Shown in pieces: positions 9,849-19,891 of a stretch of DNA of 64,000 nucleotides. The stretch is taken from contig CACOJM010000004.1 in the NCBI GenBank assembly GCA_902627565.1, positions 26,384 to 90,383 of the forward strand. Reading direction: 5' to 3'. Source of the stretch: an uncultured Pelagibacteraceae bacterium (GTDB taxonomy: Bacteria > Pseudomonadota > Alphaproteobacteria > Pelagibacterales > Pelagibacteraceae). The stretch's first letter is position 1. Every line of letters starts with the position of its first letter. The notes beneath the pieces are model-generated. The model was given only the letters and a program-made list of their open reading frames with translations. It was not told the DNA's origin and searched no databases. Both the position numbers and the translations under genes were made by a program.

Positions 9849-10424
9849 TTATTTAGCAATTTTATTTTTTTCTTTCTCTTTCTCTCTTTTTTCTCTTTTT
9901 ATTCTTCTCTCAGCTTTTGCTATAGCTTCAACAAGATCCTTTTGTGAGAATAAATTTAGTGCAACGGGGTCTTTTGGATTTAAACTATTGTAATTCCAAT
10001 AGCTTTTATTTCTGATCGCTGTTACTGAATTTTTAGTAATACCAACTAACCTTGCAATTTGAGAGTCTTTTAAAATATTATGCTGCCTGATTAACCATAA
10101 AGCAGAGTCTGGTTTATCTTGTCTTTTTGATAATGGTATATATCTTTTTATTTTTTTTTCAGAATTAGATATTTCTACATCAGAATTTATGATTTGCAGC
10201 GGCCTGTTCTCATCTTTAGACGATAGGTCTATTTCTTCTCTTGAAAGTTGTCCAGTTATAATTGGATTATACGCTTTTATGCCTTTAGCAACCTCACCAT
10301 CTGCAATACCTTGAATTTCAACTTCATGAAGATTACAGAAATCTGCAATTTGTTTAAATGTTAATGTTGTATTTTCAACAAGCCATACAGCTGTGGCCAT
10401 TGGCATTAAAGGTGCATTTGACAT
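9849..10424 (-). CDS. trcR: DUF1013-family cell-cycle transcriptional regulator (TrcR-like)
   Basis: PLMPMATAVWLVENTTLTFKQIADFCNLHEVEIQGIADGEVAKGI; alphaproteobacterial DUF1013 signature. Confidence 0.8.
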   Translation of the reverse strand: MSNAPLMPMATAVWLVENTTLTFKQIADFCNLHEVEIQGIADGEVAKGIKAYNPIITGQLSREEIDLSSKDENRPLQIINSDVEISNSEKKIKRYIPLSKRQDKPDSALWLIRQHNILKDSQIARLVGITKNSVTAIRNKSYWNYNSLNPKDPVALNLFSQKDLVEAIAKAERRIKREKREKEKEKNKIAK

Positions 10425-10655
10425 CTAATTTTTTTTATTTGATTTAAAATTTTGAAATTTTTTATTAAATTTACTAATTCTTCCTTTATCTAAAAGTTTT
10501 TGCTTTCCTCCAGTCCAAGCAGAATGAGATTTTGGATCGATTTCCAACTTTAAAACCTCACCTTCAGATCCCCAAGTAGATCTAGTTTCAAACTGAGAGC
10601 CATCAGTCATTTCAACTTTAATCATATGATAGTTAGGATGTATTTTTTTTTTCAT
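10425..10655 (-). CDS. rpmE: 50S ribosomal protein L31
   Basis: [50 protein letters not shown]. Confidence 0.92.
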   Translation of the reverse strand: MKKKIHPNYHMIKVEMTDGSQFETRSTWGSEGEVLKLEIDPKSHSAWTGGKQKLLDKGRISKFNKKFQNFKSNKKN

Positions 10656-10690
10656 TCGGAGACTTATAACAAAAGAATTTTTTAAAACAA

Positions 10691-11431
10691 TTAAAAGTTA
10701 GTAATTTTTTTAATTAATTTACTATTAATATCAGGAGTAGATGTAATAACTTCAATATCATTATGATTATTGAGGTTTATTTCATTAATTATGCCTCCTG
10801 CTTCTTTAACAATTATTATTCCAGCCGCAATATCCCAAAGGTGTAAATTTTTTTGAAAGTAGCCGTCATATCTACCACAAGCAACATAAGCCATATCCAA
10901 GGCCGCTGATCCAGATTTTCTATAAGAAAAATCTATTTGTATTTCATTTTTTCCACTTGTTGCAAATAAACATTCTTCAATATTAATTTTTTTTGACACC
11001 CTTATTCTTTTGTTGTTTAAATAAGCACCATTATTTTTTTCTGCGTAAAACATCTCATTTTTGATTGGATCAAAAATAAGACCTGATATTATTTCATTGC
11101 CATTTTTAAGTGCGATTGAAGTTGAAAAATGTGGTATACCGTGCAAAAAATTTACAGTACCGTCAATTGGATCAATTATCCAAGTATTTTTTTTATCTTT
11201 GTTAACCTTGATACCAGTCTCTTCACTAATAATTGAATAATCCGGTCTAGCTTTTAAGAGCTCTTCGATAATAATTTTTTCTGTTTTTAAATCTGAATTT
11301 GTGACAAAATCTGAAGGTCCTTTTTTGGAAACCTGAAGTTTTTCCAGTTCACCAAAATCTCGGATAAGTATTTTTGATGCCTTTTCACATGCTTTAATCA
11401 TTAGATTAAGATTTGCTGAAATAGAATTCAT
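10691..11431 (-). CDS. suhB: Inositol monophosphatase family protein
   Basis: [47 protein letters not shown]. Confidence 0.87.
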   Translation of the reverse strand: MNSISANLNLMIKACEKASKILIRDFGELEKLQVSKKGPSDFVTNSDLKTEKIIIEELLKARPDYSIISEETGIKVNKDKKNTWIIDPIDGTVNFLHGIPHFSTSIALKNGNEIISGLIFDPIKNEMFYAEKNNGAYLNNKRIRVSKKINIEECLFATSGKNEIQIDFSYRKSGSAALDMAYVACGRYDGYFQKNLHLWDIAAGIIIVKEAGGIINEINLNNHNDIEVITSTPDINSKLIKKITNF

Positions 11432-11434
11432 ATT

Positions 11435-11995
11435 TTAAACTTTTTTTATGTATTCTAAACTTCTTGTATCTAAAATTATATCATCACCAGACTCAATAAA
11501 CGGAGGAACCTGTATATTTAGTCCATTGCTCAGAACTGCAGGCTTATATGAAGAAGAAACTGTTTGACCTTTTATAGCAACATCTGTTGTTTCAATTTTA
11601 CACTTTACTTGATTGGGTAAATCTATCGCAATTGGATTCTCATTGTAAAAACTTAAATCAACCTCAAGATTTTCTGTTAATAATTTACCTTTTTCTCCAA
11701 CAATATTTTTTTTTATTTGAACTTGTTCAAATGATTTTGGATTCATAAAAAAATAGTTATTTTCATCTTCATAAGAATAATTAAATTTAATCTCTTCCAA
11801 AGAAGCTTTTTCTACAGTCTCATTGGATCTAAATCTTTCATTTAATTTTGTATTTTTATTTACACTTTTCATCTCTACTTGCGCAAAAGCACCTCCTTTT
11901 CCAGGCTTTACATGTTGAGTCTTTAGTACTTGCCATAAATCATTTTTGTATTCAAGCAACATACCCACTCTTATTTCGCTAGCATTTATTTTCAT
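11435..11995 (-). CDS. efp: Elongation factor P
   Basis: VKPGKGGAFAQVEMKSV KOW-like motif; GLNIQVPPFIESGDDIILDTRSLEYIKKV C-terminus. Confidence 0.93.
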   Translation of the reverse strand: MKINASEIRVGMLLEYKNDLWQVLKTQHVKPGKGGAFAQVEMKSVNKNTKLNERFRSNETVEKASLEEIKFNYSYEDENNYFFMNPKSFEQVQIKKNIVGEKGKLLTENLEVDLSFYNENPIAIDLPNQVKCKIETTDVAIKGQTVSSSYKPAVLSNGLNIQVPPFIESGDDIILDTRSLEYIKKV

Positions 11996-12606
11996 CTAAA
12001 TTTCTTAATAGCATTTAATGGTTTAAGTTTTTTATTTTTCCAAATGTAGCCTGAGATAGCTAATAAGTCGGCTTTATTCAACAAAAGTTTTTTATAATTA
12101 TTAGAATTTATACCACCAATAGCGACTATTGGTTTTTTTGTCATCTTTCTAGCTTTTTTTAATAGATCAAAAGATGCTTTATATTTTGTTTTTTTAGTTT
12201 TTGATAAATTAAAAGCACCAAAGGCGATATAGTCAGCTTTATTTCCTAAAGCAACTTTTGCTAATTTAATTGAGTTGTGACAGGTTATACCAATTATTTT
12301 TTTCCCGATTAATTTTCTTGCTTTTATAATACTCATATCTTTTTGTCCCAAATGGCAACCATCAGCACCTAATTTTTTGACTAGATATACATTGTCATTT
12401 ATCAAAAATTTAACTTTAAATTTTTTACAAATTTTTTGAATTTTTTTTCCTACCAATAATTTTTTTTTTAAATTTTGTTTTTTAAGTCTTAATTGAAAAT
12501 AACTTACTTTTTTTTGACTTAAAACGCTCTCGAGATGGTTGTAAAAACTATCGTTTATATTTAGCGGTGAAATCAGATAGATGAATTTTTTTTTATCAAA
12601 TCTCAA
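11992..12606 (-). CDS. thiE: Thiamine-phosphate synthase
   Basis: YFQLRLKK; LINDNVYLVKKLGADGCHLGQKDM; IGITCHNS; ADYIAFGAF; VAIGGINSNN. Confidence 0.88.
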   Translation of the reverse strand: MRFDKKKFIYLISPLNINDSFYNHLESVLSQKKVSYFQLRLKKQNLKKKLLVGKKIQKICKKFKVKFLINDNVYLVKKLGADGCHLGQKDMSIIKARKLIGKKIIGITCHNSIKLAKVALGNKADYIAFGAFNLSKTKKTKYKASFDLLKKARKMTKKPIVAIGGINSNNYKKLLLNKADLLAISGYIWKNKKLKPLNAIKKFR

Positions 12607-13603
12607 GGTTTTTGGACCAATTTCCCTGAGCTGCTAATGTATTCATTTTGGCTCGGTGGTTAAAAATTTTTTGAGTACCCTCAACATTTTTTGTGTCCTT
12701 AGACCAAAATTTTAATGCACTTTGTTGAAGGGCACGCCCATAAGAATAACTCATTATAAAATTAGTTTTGTTATGCTTATTAATTAAATTTAAATTTTCT
12801 GTAGCTTCCAATTCTGACTGTCCACCAGATAAAAAAGCAATTCCAGGCACCTCTGATGGAACCGAGTTCTCTAGACATTTTAAAGTTAACTTTGCAACAT
12901 CATCATTTGAAATTTTATCTTTAGATTTGTTTCCAGCTAAAATCATGTTTGGTTTGAGAATAATTCCTTTTAAATCAACTTTATGCAAAATTAATTCTTC
13001 AAAACATTTTTTAATAACCTCTGAAGTTTTTTCATAACACTCTTTTGCAGAATGCTCACCATCCATCAAAACTTCTGGCTCAACTATTGGAACCATGTTG
13101 CATTCCTGAACTAATGCTGAGTATCTTGCAAGTGCATGAGCGTTAGATTGTACTGAAAGCTTACTAGGATAATTTTTGGATATAGTATAAACACCTCTCC
13201 ATTTAGTAAATTTTGCTCCAAGTTGATAATACTCCTTTAATCTTTCTCTGAGACCGTCTAAACCTTCTGTAATTTTTTCATCTGGTGATCCAGCTAAAAT
13301 TTTAGCACCTGTATCTACTTTAATTCCTGGCGCAGAACCCATTTCAGAAATTAATTCAGGGATTTTATTTTTTTTGGAAGTTTCTTGTTTTATTGTTTCA
13401 TCGTATAAAATCACACCACCAATGCATTTAGTCATGCTTGAAGAACTAAAAAGTATTTCTCTAAATAACAATCTATTTTCAGGGGTTGATACAACATTTA
13501 CACTGTCAAGCCTTTTAGTCATTGTTGCAGTGCTTTCATCTGCTGCTAAAATTCCTTTTCCATCTTTGAGAATTTTTAGTGCTATGTTATTTAATTCTGA
13601 CAT
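12596..13603 (-). CDS. fba: Class I fructose-bisphosphate aldolase
   Basis: GKGILAADESTATMTKRL; KWRGVYTI; VPIVEPEVLMDGEHS; LKPNMILAG; FLSGGQSELEATENLN. Confidence 0.93.
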   Translation of the reverse strand: MSELNNIALKILKDGKGILAADESTATMTKRLDSVNVVSTPENRLLFREILFSSSSMTKCIGGVILYDETIKQETSKKNKIPELISEMGSAPGIKVDTGAKILAGSPDEKITEGLDGLRERLKEYYQLGAKFTKWRGVYTISKNYPSKLSVQSNAHALARYSALVQECNMVPIVEPEVLMDGEHSAKECYEKTSEVIKKCFEELILHKVDLKGIILKPNMILAGNKSKDKISNDDVAKLTLKCLENSVPSEVPGIAFLSGGQSELEATENLNLINKHNKTNFIMSYSYGRALQQSALKFWSKDTKNVEGTQKIFNHRAKMNTLAAQGNWSKNLEI

Positions 13604-13604
13604 T

Positions 13605-14783
13605 TTATTTTAGGGCTTTTATACCAGGAAGTTCTTTTCCTTCAAGATATTCTAAAAATGCACCACCAGCAGTTGAAACAAAGTTGAAATCTTTAATAGC
13701 ATTGATTTGATTTATAGCAGCTATTGTATCTCCACCTCCTATGACGGAATAGATTGACTTAAATTTATTTTTTTTAATAATTTTTTTTGCAATTTCATAG
13801 CTACCGTTTGCAAAATTTGGGTTCTCAAAATAACCTGCTGGACCATTCCATAAAACTGTTTTACTATTTTCAATGATATCTTTTATTTTATTGATTGTTT
13901 TAGGTCCAATATCCAAGATAAAATCATCACTCGCTATTTGATTAAGATCTTTAATTTTTGATTTATCATCAAAACTTTTTCCAACCATAACATCCTCAGG
14001 GTAAGTAATTATACATGAGTGTTTTTTTGAAGTATCGAAAATGTCTTTAACTATTTTTTCACATCTTTCTTCTTTGACTGATTTTCCAATGTTAATACCA
14101 TTAAAGTAAAGAATATTATTGGCCATTCCTCCAACAATTATAATGTTATCAAATTTAGGTATTAAATTTTTTATTATTCCAATTTTGGTTGAAATTTTTG
14201 ATCCACCAATAATGCAAGTAATTGGTTTTTTGATCTCTGTAGTAACTTTTTTTAATGCATTTACCTCCGTTTCTAGCTGCAATCCAGCATAAGATGGGAT
14301 AAATTCAGTAATTTTAGATACAGATGCGTGAGCTCTATGCGAACAAGAAAAAGCATCATTAACAAATAAATCTGCAAGCCCAGCTAAATGCTTTGAGAAA
14401 CTTAAGTCATTTTCTTCCTCTTCTTTATAAAATCTGATATTTTCTAAAAAAATAATTTGATCTTTGGGATCTTTAAATAAATCTTCTTTTTTTAATTTAA
14501 AAATATCTTCATAGATTAATTTAATTTTTTTATTAATTTTTTTCTCTAAATTTTTGCAAATTGGATTGAGTGACAGATCTTTATTAACTTTTCCTTTTGG
14601 ACGTCCTACATGAGAGATTATTAAAATTTTGGAATTTTCCTTTAATAAAAATTTAATAGTAGGTATGATTTTGTCAATTCTAGTTTCATCAGCTATTAAA
14701 CCTTGTTTTAAAGGGACATTCAAATCTAATCTTAACAAAATTTTTTTTTGATTAAGATTTTTAAAATCTTTAATGTTATTCAT
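13605..14783 (-). CDS. pgk: Phosphoglycerate kinase
   Basis: RLDLNVPL; SHVGRPKG; NDAFSCSHRAHAS; CIIGGSKISTKIG; GGGDTIAAI. Confidence 0.95.
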   Translation of the reverse strand: MNNIKDFKNLNQKKILLRLDLNVPLKQGLIADETRIDKIIPTIKFLLKENSKILIISHVGRPKGKVNKDLSLNPICKNLEKKINKKIKLIYEDIFKLKKEDLFKDPKDQIIFLENIRFYKEEEENDLSFSKHLAGLADLFVNDAFSCSHRAHASVSKITEFIPSYAGLQLETEVNALKKVTTEIKKPITCIIGGSKISTKIGIIKNLIPKFDNIIIVGGMANNILYFNGINIGKSVKEERCEKIVKDIFDTSKKHSCIITYPEDVMVGKSFDDKSKIKDLNQIASDDFILDIGPKTINKIKDIIENSKTVLWNGPAGYFENPNFANGSYEIAKKIIKKNKFKSIYSVIGGGDTIAAINQINAIKDFNFVSTAGGAFLEYLEGKELPGIKALK

Positions 14784-15784
14784 TAAGATATCGTATGAAG
14801 ATATTCTGCTATGTCACACATCCTATTAGAAAAACCCCACTCATTATCGTACCAGGCAGAAATTTTACCCATATTTTTACCAACAACATTTGTTAAACTT
14901 GCATCAACAATTGAAGAAGCAGAATTATGGTTAAAATCTATGGACACAAGTTTTTCATTGGTTATTTCTAAAACTTTACTTTTTTCACTGAATTTTTGAA
15001 ATGCTGAGTTAATCTTTTCAACACTTAAATCTTTTTTTGTACAAAATACAAGTTCTACTAACGAAACATTTGGAGTTGGGACTCTCATAGCAACTCCCTC
15101 AAGCTTTCCTTTGAGGGAGGGAATAATTTCGCCAATTGCCTTTGATGCACCTGTTGAAGTGGGAATGATAGATTGGCTTGCAGACCTGGCTCTTCGAGGA
15201 TCTTTGTGAGAGTTATCTAAAATTCTTTGATCAGTTGTAAAAGCGTGAATTGTTGTCATAAAGCCTTTTTCAATTTCAAAATTGTTGTTTAAAATGTTAG
15301 CAACTGGTGCAAGACAATTTGTTGTGCATGAAGCAGCAGAAATTATATTATCACCTATTTTCAATTTTTCTTCATTTACTCCAAATACAATAGTTTTATC
15401 AGCATTTTTACATGGAGCTGAAACTATAACCTTTTTAGCTCCATTGTTTATATGAGGTAATAATTTATCTTTAGAATTAAATTTACCAGTGCATTCAAAA
15501 ACATACTCAACACCATATTTTTTCCAATTAATATTGTCTAAATCTGTTTCCTGACTAAACGTAATTTTTTTTTTATTAATTATTAAATGCTTTTCATCAA
15601 AACCAACCTCAGCATTAAATTTTCCATGAATAGAGTCATATTTTAAAAGTGTTGAGCAGGCCTCAGAGTTTACTCTATTATTTATATGTTTTATCTCTAA
15701 ATTATTTTTGTTATTTTCAACAATAGATCGAACAATCATTCTTCCTATTCTTCCCATACCATTTATTCCAACTTTTATTTTCAT
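14783..15784 (-). CDS. gap: Glyceraldehyde-3-phosphate dehydrogenase
   Basis: GINGMGRIGRMIVR; SAASCTTNCLAPV active site; WYDNEWGFSNRM. Confidence 0.95.
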   Translation of the reverse strand: MKIKVGINGMGRIGRMIVRSIVENNKNNLEIKHINNRVNSEACSTLLKYDSIHGKFNAEVGFDEKHLIINKKKITFSQETDLDNINWKKYGVEYVFECTGKFNSKDKLLPHINNGAKKVIVSAPCKNADKTIVFGVNEEKLKIGDNIISAASCTTNCLAPVANILNNNFEIEKGFMTTIHAFTTDQRILDNSHKDPRRARSASQSIIPTSTGASKAIGEIIPSLKGKLEGVAMRVPTPNVSLVELVFCTKKDLSVEKINSAFQKFSEKSKVLEITNEKLVSIDFNHNSASSIVDASLTNVVGKNMGKISAWYDNEWGFSNRMCDIAEYLHTIS

Positions 15785-17724
15785 AATTTTTTTTTAATTT
15801 TCTTAACTATATTTTCTACGTCTAATTTAAAGTGATTATATATTTCTTTATAAGGAGCACTTTTTCCAAAATCATTTATTCCAAAGTTTAGTCCATTATT
15901 GCCTGTGTATTTTTTCCAATAACCTGTTTCTGAGGCTTCTATTGATACAACAAGATTTGTTTCGGCTAAAATTTCTTTTTTATAACCTTCACTTTGTTGA
16001 TCAAATAATTCGTGACAAGGCATTGATATTACTTTGGAATAAATCCCATCTGTGGCTAATTTATGACTAACCTTAGCTGCTAAACTAGTTTCTGATCCTG
16101 TTGCAATAATCGTTAAATTAATGTTATCACCGGTTCTTAAAATTTCATAAGCTCCATAAGATGACTCTATTCGCGCTGAATTTTTTAGTCTTACTGGATC
16201 AATTCCTTGTCTAGTAAGTGCAATTACACTTGGGGTATTTTCACTTTCAAGAGCTAACTGCCAACACTCAAAGGTTTCAATAAGATCTGATGGTCTAAAA
16301 ACATTTAAGTTAGGAATAGATCTTAAACTTGTTAATTGTTCAATTGGTTGATGTGTCGGACCATCTTCACCTAGTCCAATTGAGTCATGGGTAAATACAT
16401 ATATCACTTTTTGTTTCATCATGGCTGCTAGTCTTATTGATGGTTTACAATAGTCACTGAAAATTAAAAATGTTCCACCATATGGAACTAAATTACTGTG
16501 CAATGCAATGCCATTCATTATTCCACACATTGCATGTTCTCTAACTCCATAATGAATATAGTTTCCAGAAAAATTTCCAGGCTTTATAATCTTATGATCT
16601 TTTGTTTTGGTATTATTTGATCCTGCTAGGTCAGCTGAACCACCTATTAAGTTTGGTAATTTAGATACAATATTTAAAAACATTTCAGACGATTTTCTCG
16701 TAGCAAGGGGTTTAGGTCCTTTTAAATAGTTATTTTTTTCTCTTTCAATTAAATTTTTAAAGAATTTTAAATTCTTAAAATTAGAAAAAGTTTTTCTATA
16801 TTTCTGCTCATATTTTTTTGACACTTGTAAATTTTTTTTACCAATCTTTCTCCATTGATTTAATAAACTGTCTGGAATTTCAAAAGAGTTGTAATTCCAT
16901 TTTAATTTTTTTCTCACTAATTTAATTTCATCTTCACCCAATGGACTTCCATGGGATGAAGCTTTGCCACTTTTATTTGGGGATCCATAACCAATTGTTG
17001 TTTTACAAGAAATTGCTATAGGTTTTTTAGTTTTTTGTGCTTTTTTCAAAGCTTTTGATATTTCCTTATAGTTATGTCCATTAATTTTTAAATAATCCCA
17101 ACCATAACTTTTAAACCTGTTCTCGTGATTATCAGAAACTGCCAGACTAGTAGGACCATCAATTGAAATGGAATTATTATCAAAAAGTAAAATTAGATTT
17201 TTCAACTTTAGGTGTCCTGCTAGACTTAGAGTTTCATGACTAATTCCCTCCATTAAACAACCATCACCAGCAAGTACGTAAGTTTTATGATTTATAATTT
17301 TTTTTCCTAATTTTTTTTTTAATATTTCCTCTGAAATTGCAAAACCAACTGCATTAGATATTCCTTGTCCTAAGGGGCCTGTTGTAGTCTCAATGCCACT
17401 ATTAGGATGATATTCTGGGTGTCCTGCACAGATAGAGTCAAGTTGTCTAAAATTTTTTATATCTTGTAAGGAAACACTTTTATAACCAGTTAGATAAAGT
17501 AGTGAATAAAGAAGCATAGATCCATGGCCTGCAGACAAAACAAATCTATCTCTATTCATCCAACTAGGATTGTTTGGATTAAAATTTAAAAAATCTTTAA
17601 ATAGTACAGTTGCTACATCCGCCATACCCATAGGCATACCTGGGTGACCTGATTTGGCTTTTTGAACAGCATCAATTGATAAAAATCGAATGCAATTAGC
17701 TAATTCCCTATATTGTTTACTCAA
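15781..17724 (-). CDS. tkt: Transketolase
   Basis: KSGHPGMPMGMA; GHGSMLLYSLLYLTGY; TTTGPLGQGISNAVG; THDSIGLGEDGPTHQPIEQ. Confidence 0.95.
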   Translation of the reverse strand: MSKQYRELANCIRFLSIDAVQKAKSGHPGMPMGMADVATVLFKDFLNFNPNNPSWMNRDRFVLSAGHGSMLLYSLLYLTGYKSVSLQDIKNFRQLDSICAGHPEYHPNSGIETTTGPLGQGISNAVGFAISEEILKKKLGKKIINHKTYVLAGDGCLMEGISHETLSLAGHLKLKNLILLFDNNSISIDGPTSLAVSDNHENRFKSYGWDYLKINGHNYKEISKALKKAQKTKKPIAISCKTTIGYGSPNKSGKASSHGSPLGEDEIKLVRKKLKWNYNSFEIPDSLLNQWRKIGKKNLQVSKKYEQKYRKTFSNFKNLKFFKNLIEREKNNYLKGPKPLATRKSSEMFLNIVSKLPNLIGGSADLAGSNNTKTKDHKIIKPGNFSGNYIHYGVREHAMCGIMNGIALHSNLVPYGGTFLIFSDYCKPSIRLAAMMKQKVIYVFTHDSIGLGEDGPTHQPIEQLTSLRSIPNLNVFRPSDLIETFECWQLALESENTPSVIALTRQGIDPVRLKNSARIESSYGAYEILRTGDNINLTIIATGSETSLAAKVSHKLATDGIYSKVISMPCHELFDQQSEGYKKEILAETNLVVSIEASETGYWKKYTGNNGLNFGINDFGKSAPYKEIYNHFKLDVENIVKKIKKKL

Positions 17725-17777
17725 AATTATCCTGTCTAGACTAAGAAGATTCTATTTAATATTATAATTATATATAT

Positions 17778-18101
17778 ATGAATTTTTTAAGTGAAAAAGA
17801 AAAAAAGCTAAATGAAGCGTTAACTAAATTAAAAAATTTAAACTTCAAAGATCCTAATATAAAAAAAAACATCGAAAATCTTAAAGATCAAAAAAATCAA
17901 TTAAAAATTGAAAAATGTGAATTAGAGGAAAAATACAAAGATTTAGTTCATGAACATGAACAATTAGGTAAAAAATTGAGTGCATTTGAAAGTCAAGAAA
18001 AAATAGAAAAAGAAAAACAATTAAAATTTTCAGAAAAAATTGATGAATTAAATCAAGAAACAGATATTTTAATTGATGAAATTGATAAATGGCAAACGTA
18101 A
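17778..18101 (+). CDS. Small coiled-coil protein upstream of zapA
   Basis: 107-aa Lys/Glu-rich heptad-like ORF overlapping zapA by 13 nt. Confidence 0.6.
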   Translation: MNFLSEKEKKLNEALTKLKNLNFKDPNIKKNIENLKDQKNQLKIEKCELEEKYKDLVHEHEQLGKKLSAFESQEKIEKEKQLKFSEKIDELNQETDILIDEIDKWQT

Positions 18102-18532
18102 GTATTAAATTTAATGGTAAGGAATTTTTATTATCTTGTGAAGATGGACAAGAAGAACATTTAGAAGAGCTATTAATTCAAATTAATCAAAAGTTCAATA
18201 ATCTTAAAAATGATCTTGGAAATTTAGGTGAAAATAAACTTTTGTTGATTACAGCAGTAAAAGTAATGGATGAATATTATGAAACAAAAAAAAAAGTAGA
18301 ACAAAAAAAAAATGAACTTAGAGATCTCTCTAATAAATTTAAGGAGCTAAAATCACTGATATATGAATATAAAGATAAAAAAGAAAATGAAATTGACGAG
18401 TTAAATTTAAAACATACTGATTTAAAAAATGAAATAGCGCTCAATCAACAAAACTATGAAAAATTGATTGATGAAGCGACTAATGAAATTTCAAGCTTTA
18501 TAAAAAAAGCTAACCAAGAGAATCTATCCTAG
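18089..18532 (+). CDS. zapA: Cell division protein ZapA
   Basis: MANVSIKFNGKEFLLSCEDGQEEHLEELLIQINQKF; adjacent to fau. Confidence 0.8.
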   Translation: MANVSIKFNGKEFLLSCEDGQEEHLEELLIQINQKFNNLKNDLGNLGENKLLLITAVKVMDEYYETKKKVEQKKNELRDLSNKFKELKSLIYEYKDKKENEIDELNLKHTDLKNEIALNQQNYEKLIDEATNEISSFIKKANQENLS

Positions 18533-18539
18533 TAAATTT

Positions 18540-19085
18540 GTGAAAAAATCTCAAATCAGAAAATCAATTCTTAAGTTAAGAAAAAAAACTATTGATAAAA
18601 ATATTTTTGTCAATTTTAAAGATATATTTAAAATATTAAAGAATAGAAATATTAAGGGCAAAATAATTGGAGGATACTATCCATACAATAATGAATTAGA
18701 TTGTTCTGAAATTTTAAAAAAATTTGAAAACAAAAAGTATTTGATAACTTTACCGAAAATCAAAAATAACTTTAAAATGAATTTTTTTGAATGGACATCA
18801 AAAGACCCTTTAACAATTAACAAATATGGAATACCCGAACCAAGTTCTAATAAACCTAGATTTCCAGATATTATATTTGTTCCATTGTTAGCTTTTGATA
18901 AAGATTTGAACAGAGTGGGTTATGGAGGAGGCTATTATGATAGATATATTCAAAGAATAAAAAGAAAAAAAAAATTTCTTTTAATTGGATTAGCTTATTC
19001 TTTTCAAAAAGTAAAAAAAGTTCCAACAAATAAACATGATATGAAATTAGATTTTATAGTGACAGAAAAAAACGTGGTGAAATGA
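18540..19085 (+). CDS. 5-formyltetrahydrofolate cyclo-ligase
   Basis: YYPYNNELD; VPLLAFDKDLNRVGYGGGYYDRYI; GLAYSFQ. GTG start. Confidence 0.9.
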   Translation: MKKSQIRKSILKLRKKTIDKNIFVNFKDIFKILKNRNIKGKIIGGYYPYNNELDCSEILKKFENKKYLITLPKIKNNFKMNFFEWTSKDPLTINKYGIPEPSSNKPRFPDIIFVPLLAFDKDLNRVGYGGGYYDRYIQRIKRKKKFLLIGLAYSFQKVKKVPTNKHDMKLDFIVTEKNVVK

Positions 19086-19888
19086 AAATATTATTTTTAG
19101 GAGATGTTGTTGGAATTTCTGGTTGTACAAAGTTAATTGATAATCTTCAAATCCAAATCAAGCAAAAAAATATTGATTTTGTGATTGTAAATGGAGAAAA
19201 TGCTGATGATACAGGGGTAGGTCTTACCAAAGAAATTTGTGAAAAATTTTTTAATTGTGGTGTTAATGTTATTACCTCTGGAAATCATGTTTGGGATCAA
19301 AAAGATATTATGAAATATATTGAAAATGAGAATAGACTTTTGAGACCAAAAAATTTGTTTGAACCTGCACCTGGAAAAGGATTCGAAGTGTATGATACCT
19401 CGGAGAAATTGAAAATAGGTGTATTAAATCTAATGGGAAATGTTTTTATGAAAAAAAGTAATGATGTTTTTGATATAGCCAATCAATTTATTAATAAGTT
19501 TAAGCTAAAAAAAGATTATGATTTTTTGATTGTTGATTTTCATGGAGAAATTACAAGTGAAAAAAATGCAATTGGACACTTTTTTGATGGCAAAGCAACT
19601 CTTGTCATTGGTTCACATACTCATATTCCCACTAACGACGCCAGAATTTTAAATAATGGAACTGCGTATCAAACAGACGCAGGAATGTGTGGTGACTATG
19701 ATTCAGTAATAGGCATGAATAAATATAATTCATTAAATAGATTTTTAAAGAAAGATTCAGTTAAACATTACCCTGCAGTTGGGGAGGCGACTTTAAGTGG
19801 AGTTATTGTTGATTGTAATATAGAAACAGGATTAGCAAATAAAATAGAAAGTTATATTTTTGGTGGTCAATTAGATAGAAATAATTAA
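19082..19888 (+). CDS. YmdB/TIGR00282-family metallophosphoesterase
   Basis: MKILFLGDVVGISG; VNGENADDTGVGL; ITSGNHVWDQKDI; DFHGEITSEKNAIGHFFDG; GSHTHIPTNDA. Confidence 0.9.
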   Translation: MKILFLGDVVGISGCTKLIDNLQIQIKQKNIDFVIVNGENADDTGVGLTKEICEKFFNCGVNVITSGNHVWDQKDIMKYIENENRLLRPKNLFEPAPGKGFEVYDTSEKLKIGVLNLMGNVFMKKSNDVFDIANQFINKFKLKKDYDFLIVDFHGEITSEKNAIGHFFDGKATLVIGSHTHIPTNDARILNNGTAYQTDAGMCGDYDSVIGMNKYNSLNRFLKKDSVKHYPAVGEATLSGVIVDCNIETGLANKIESYIFGGQLDRNN

Positions 19889-19891
19889 TTT

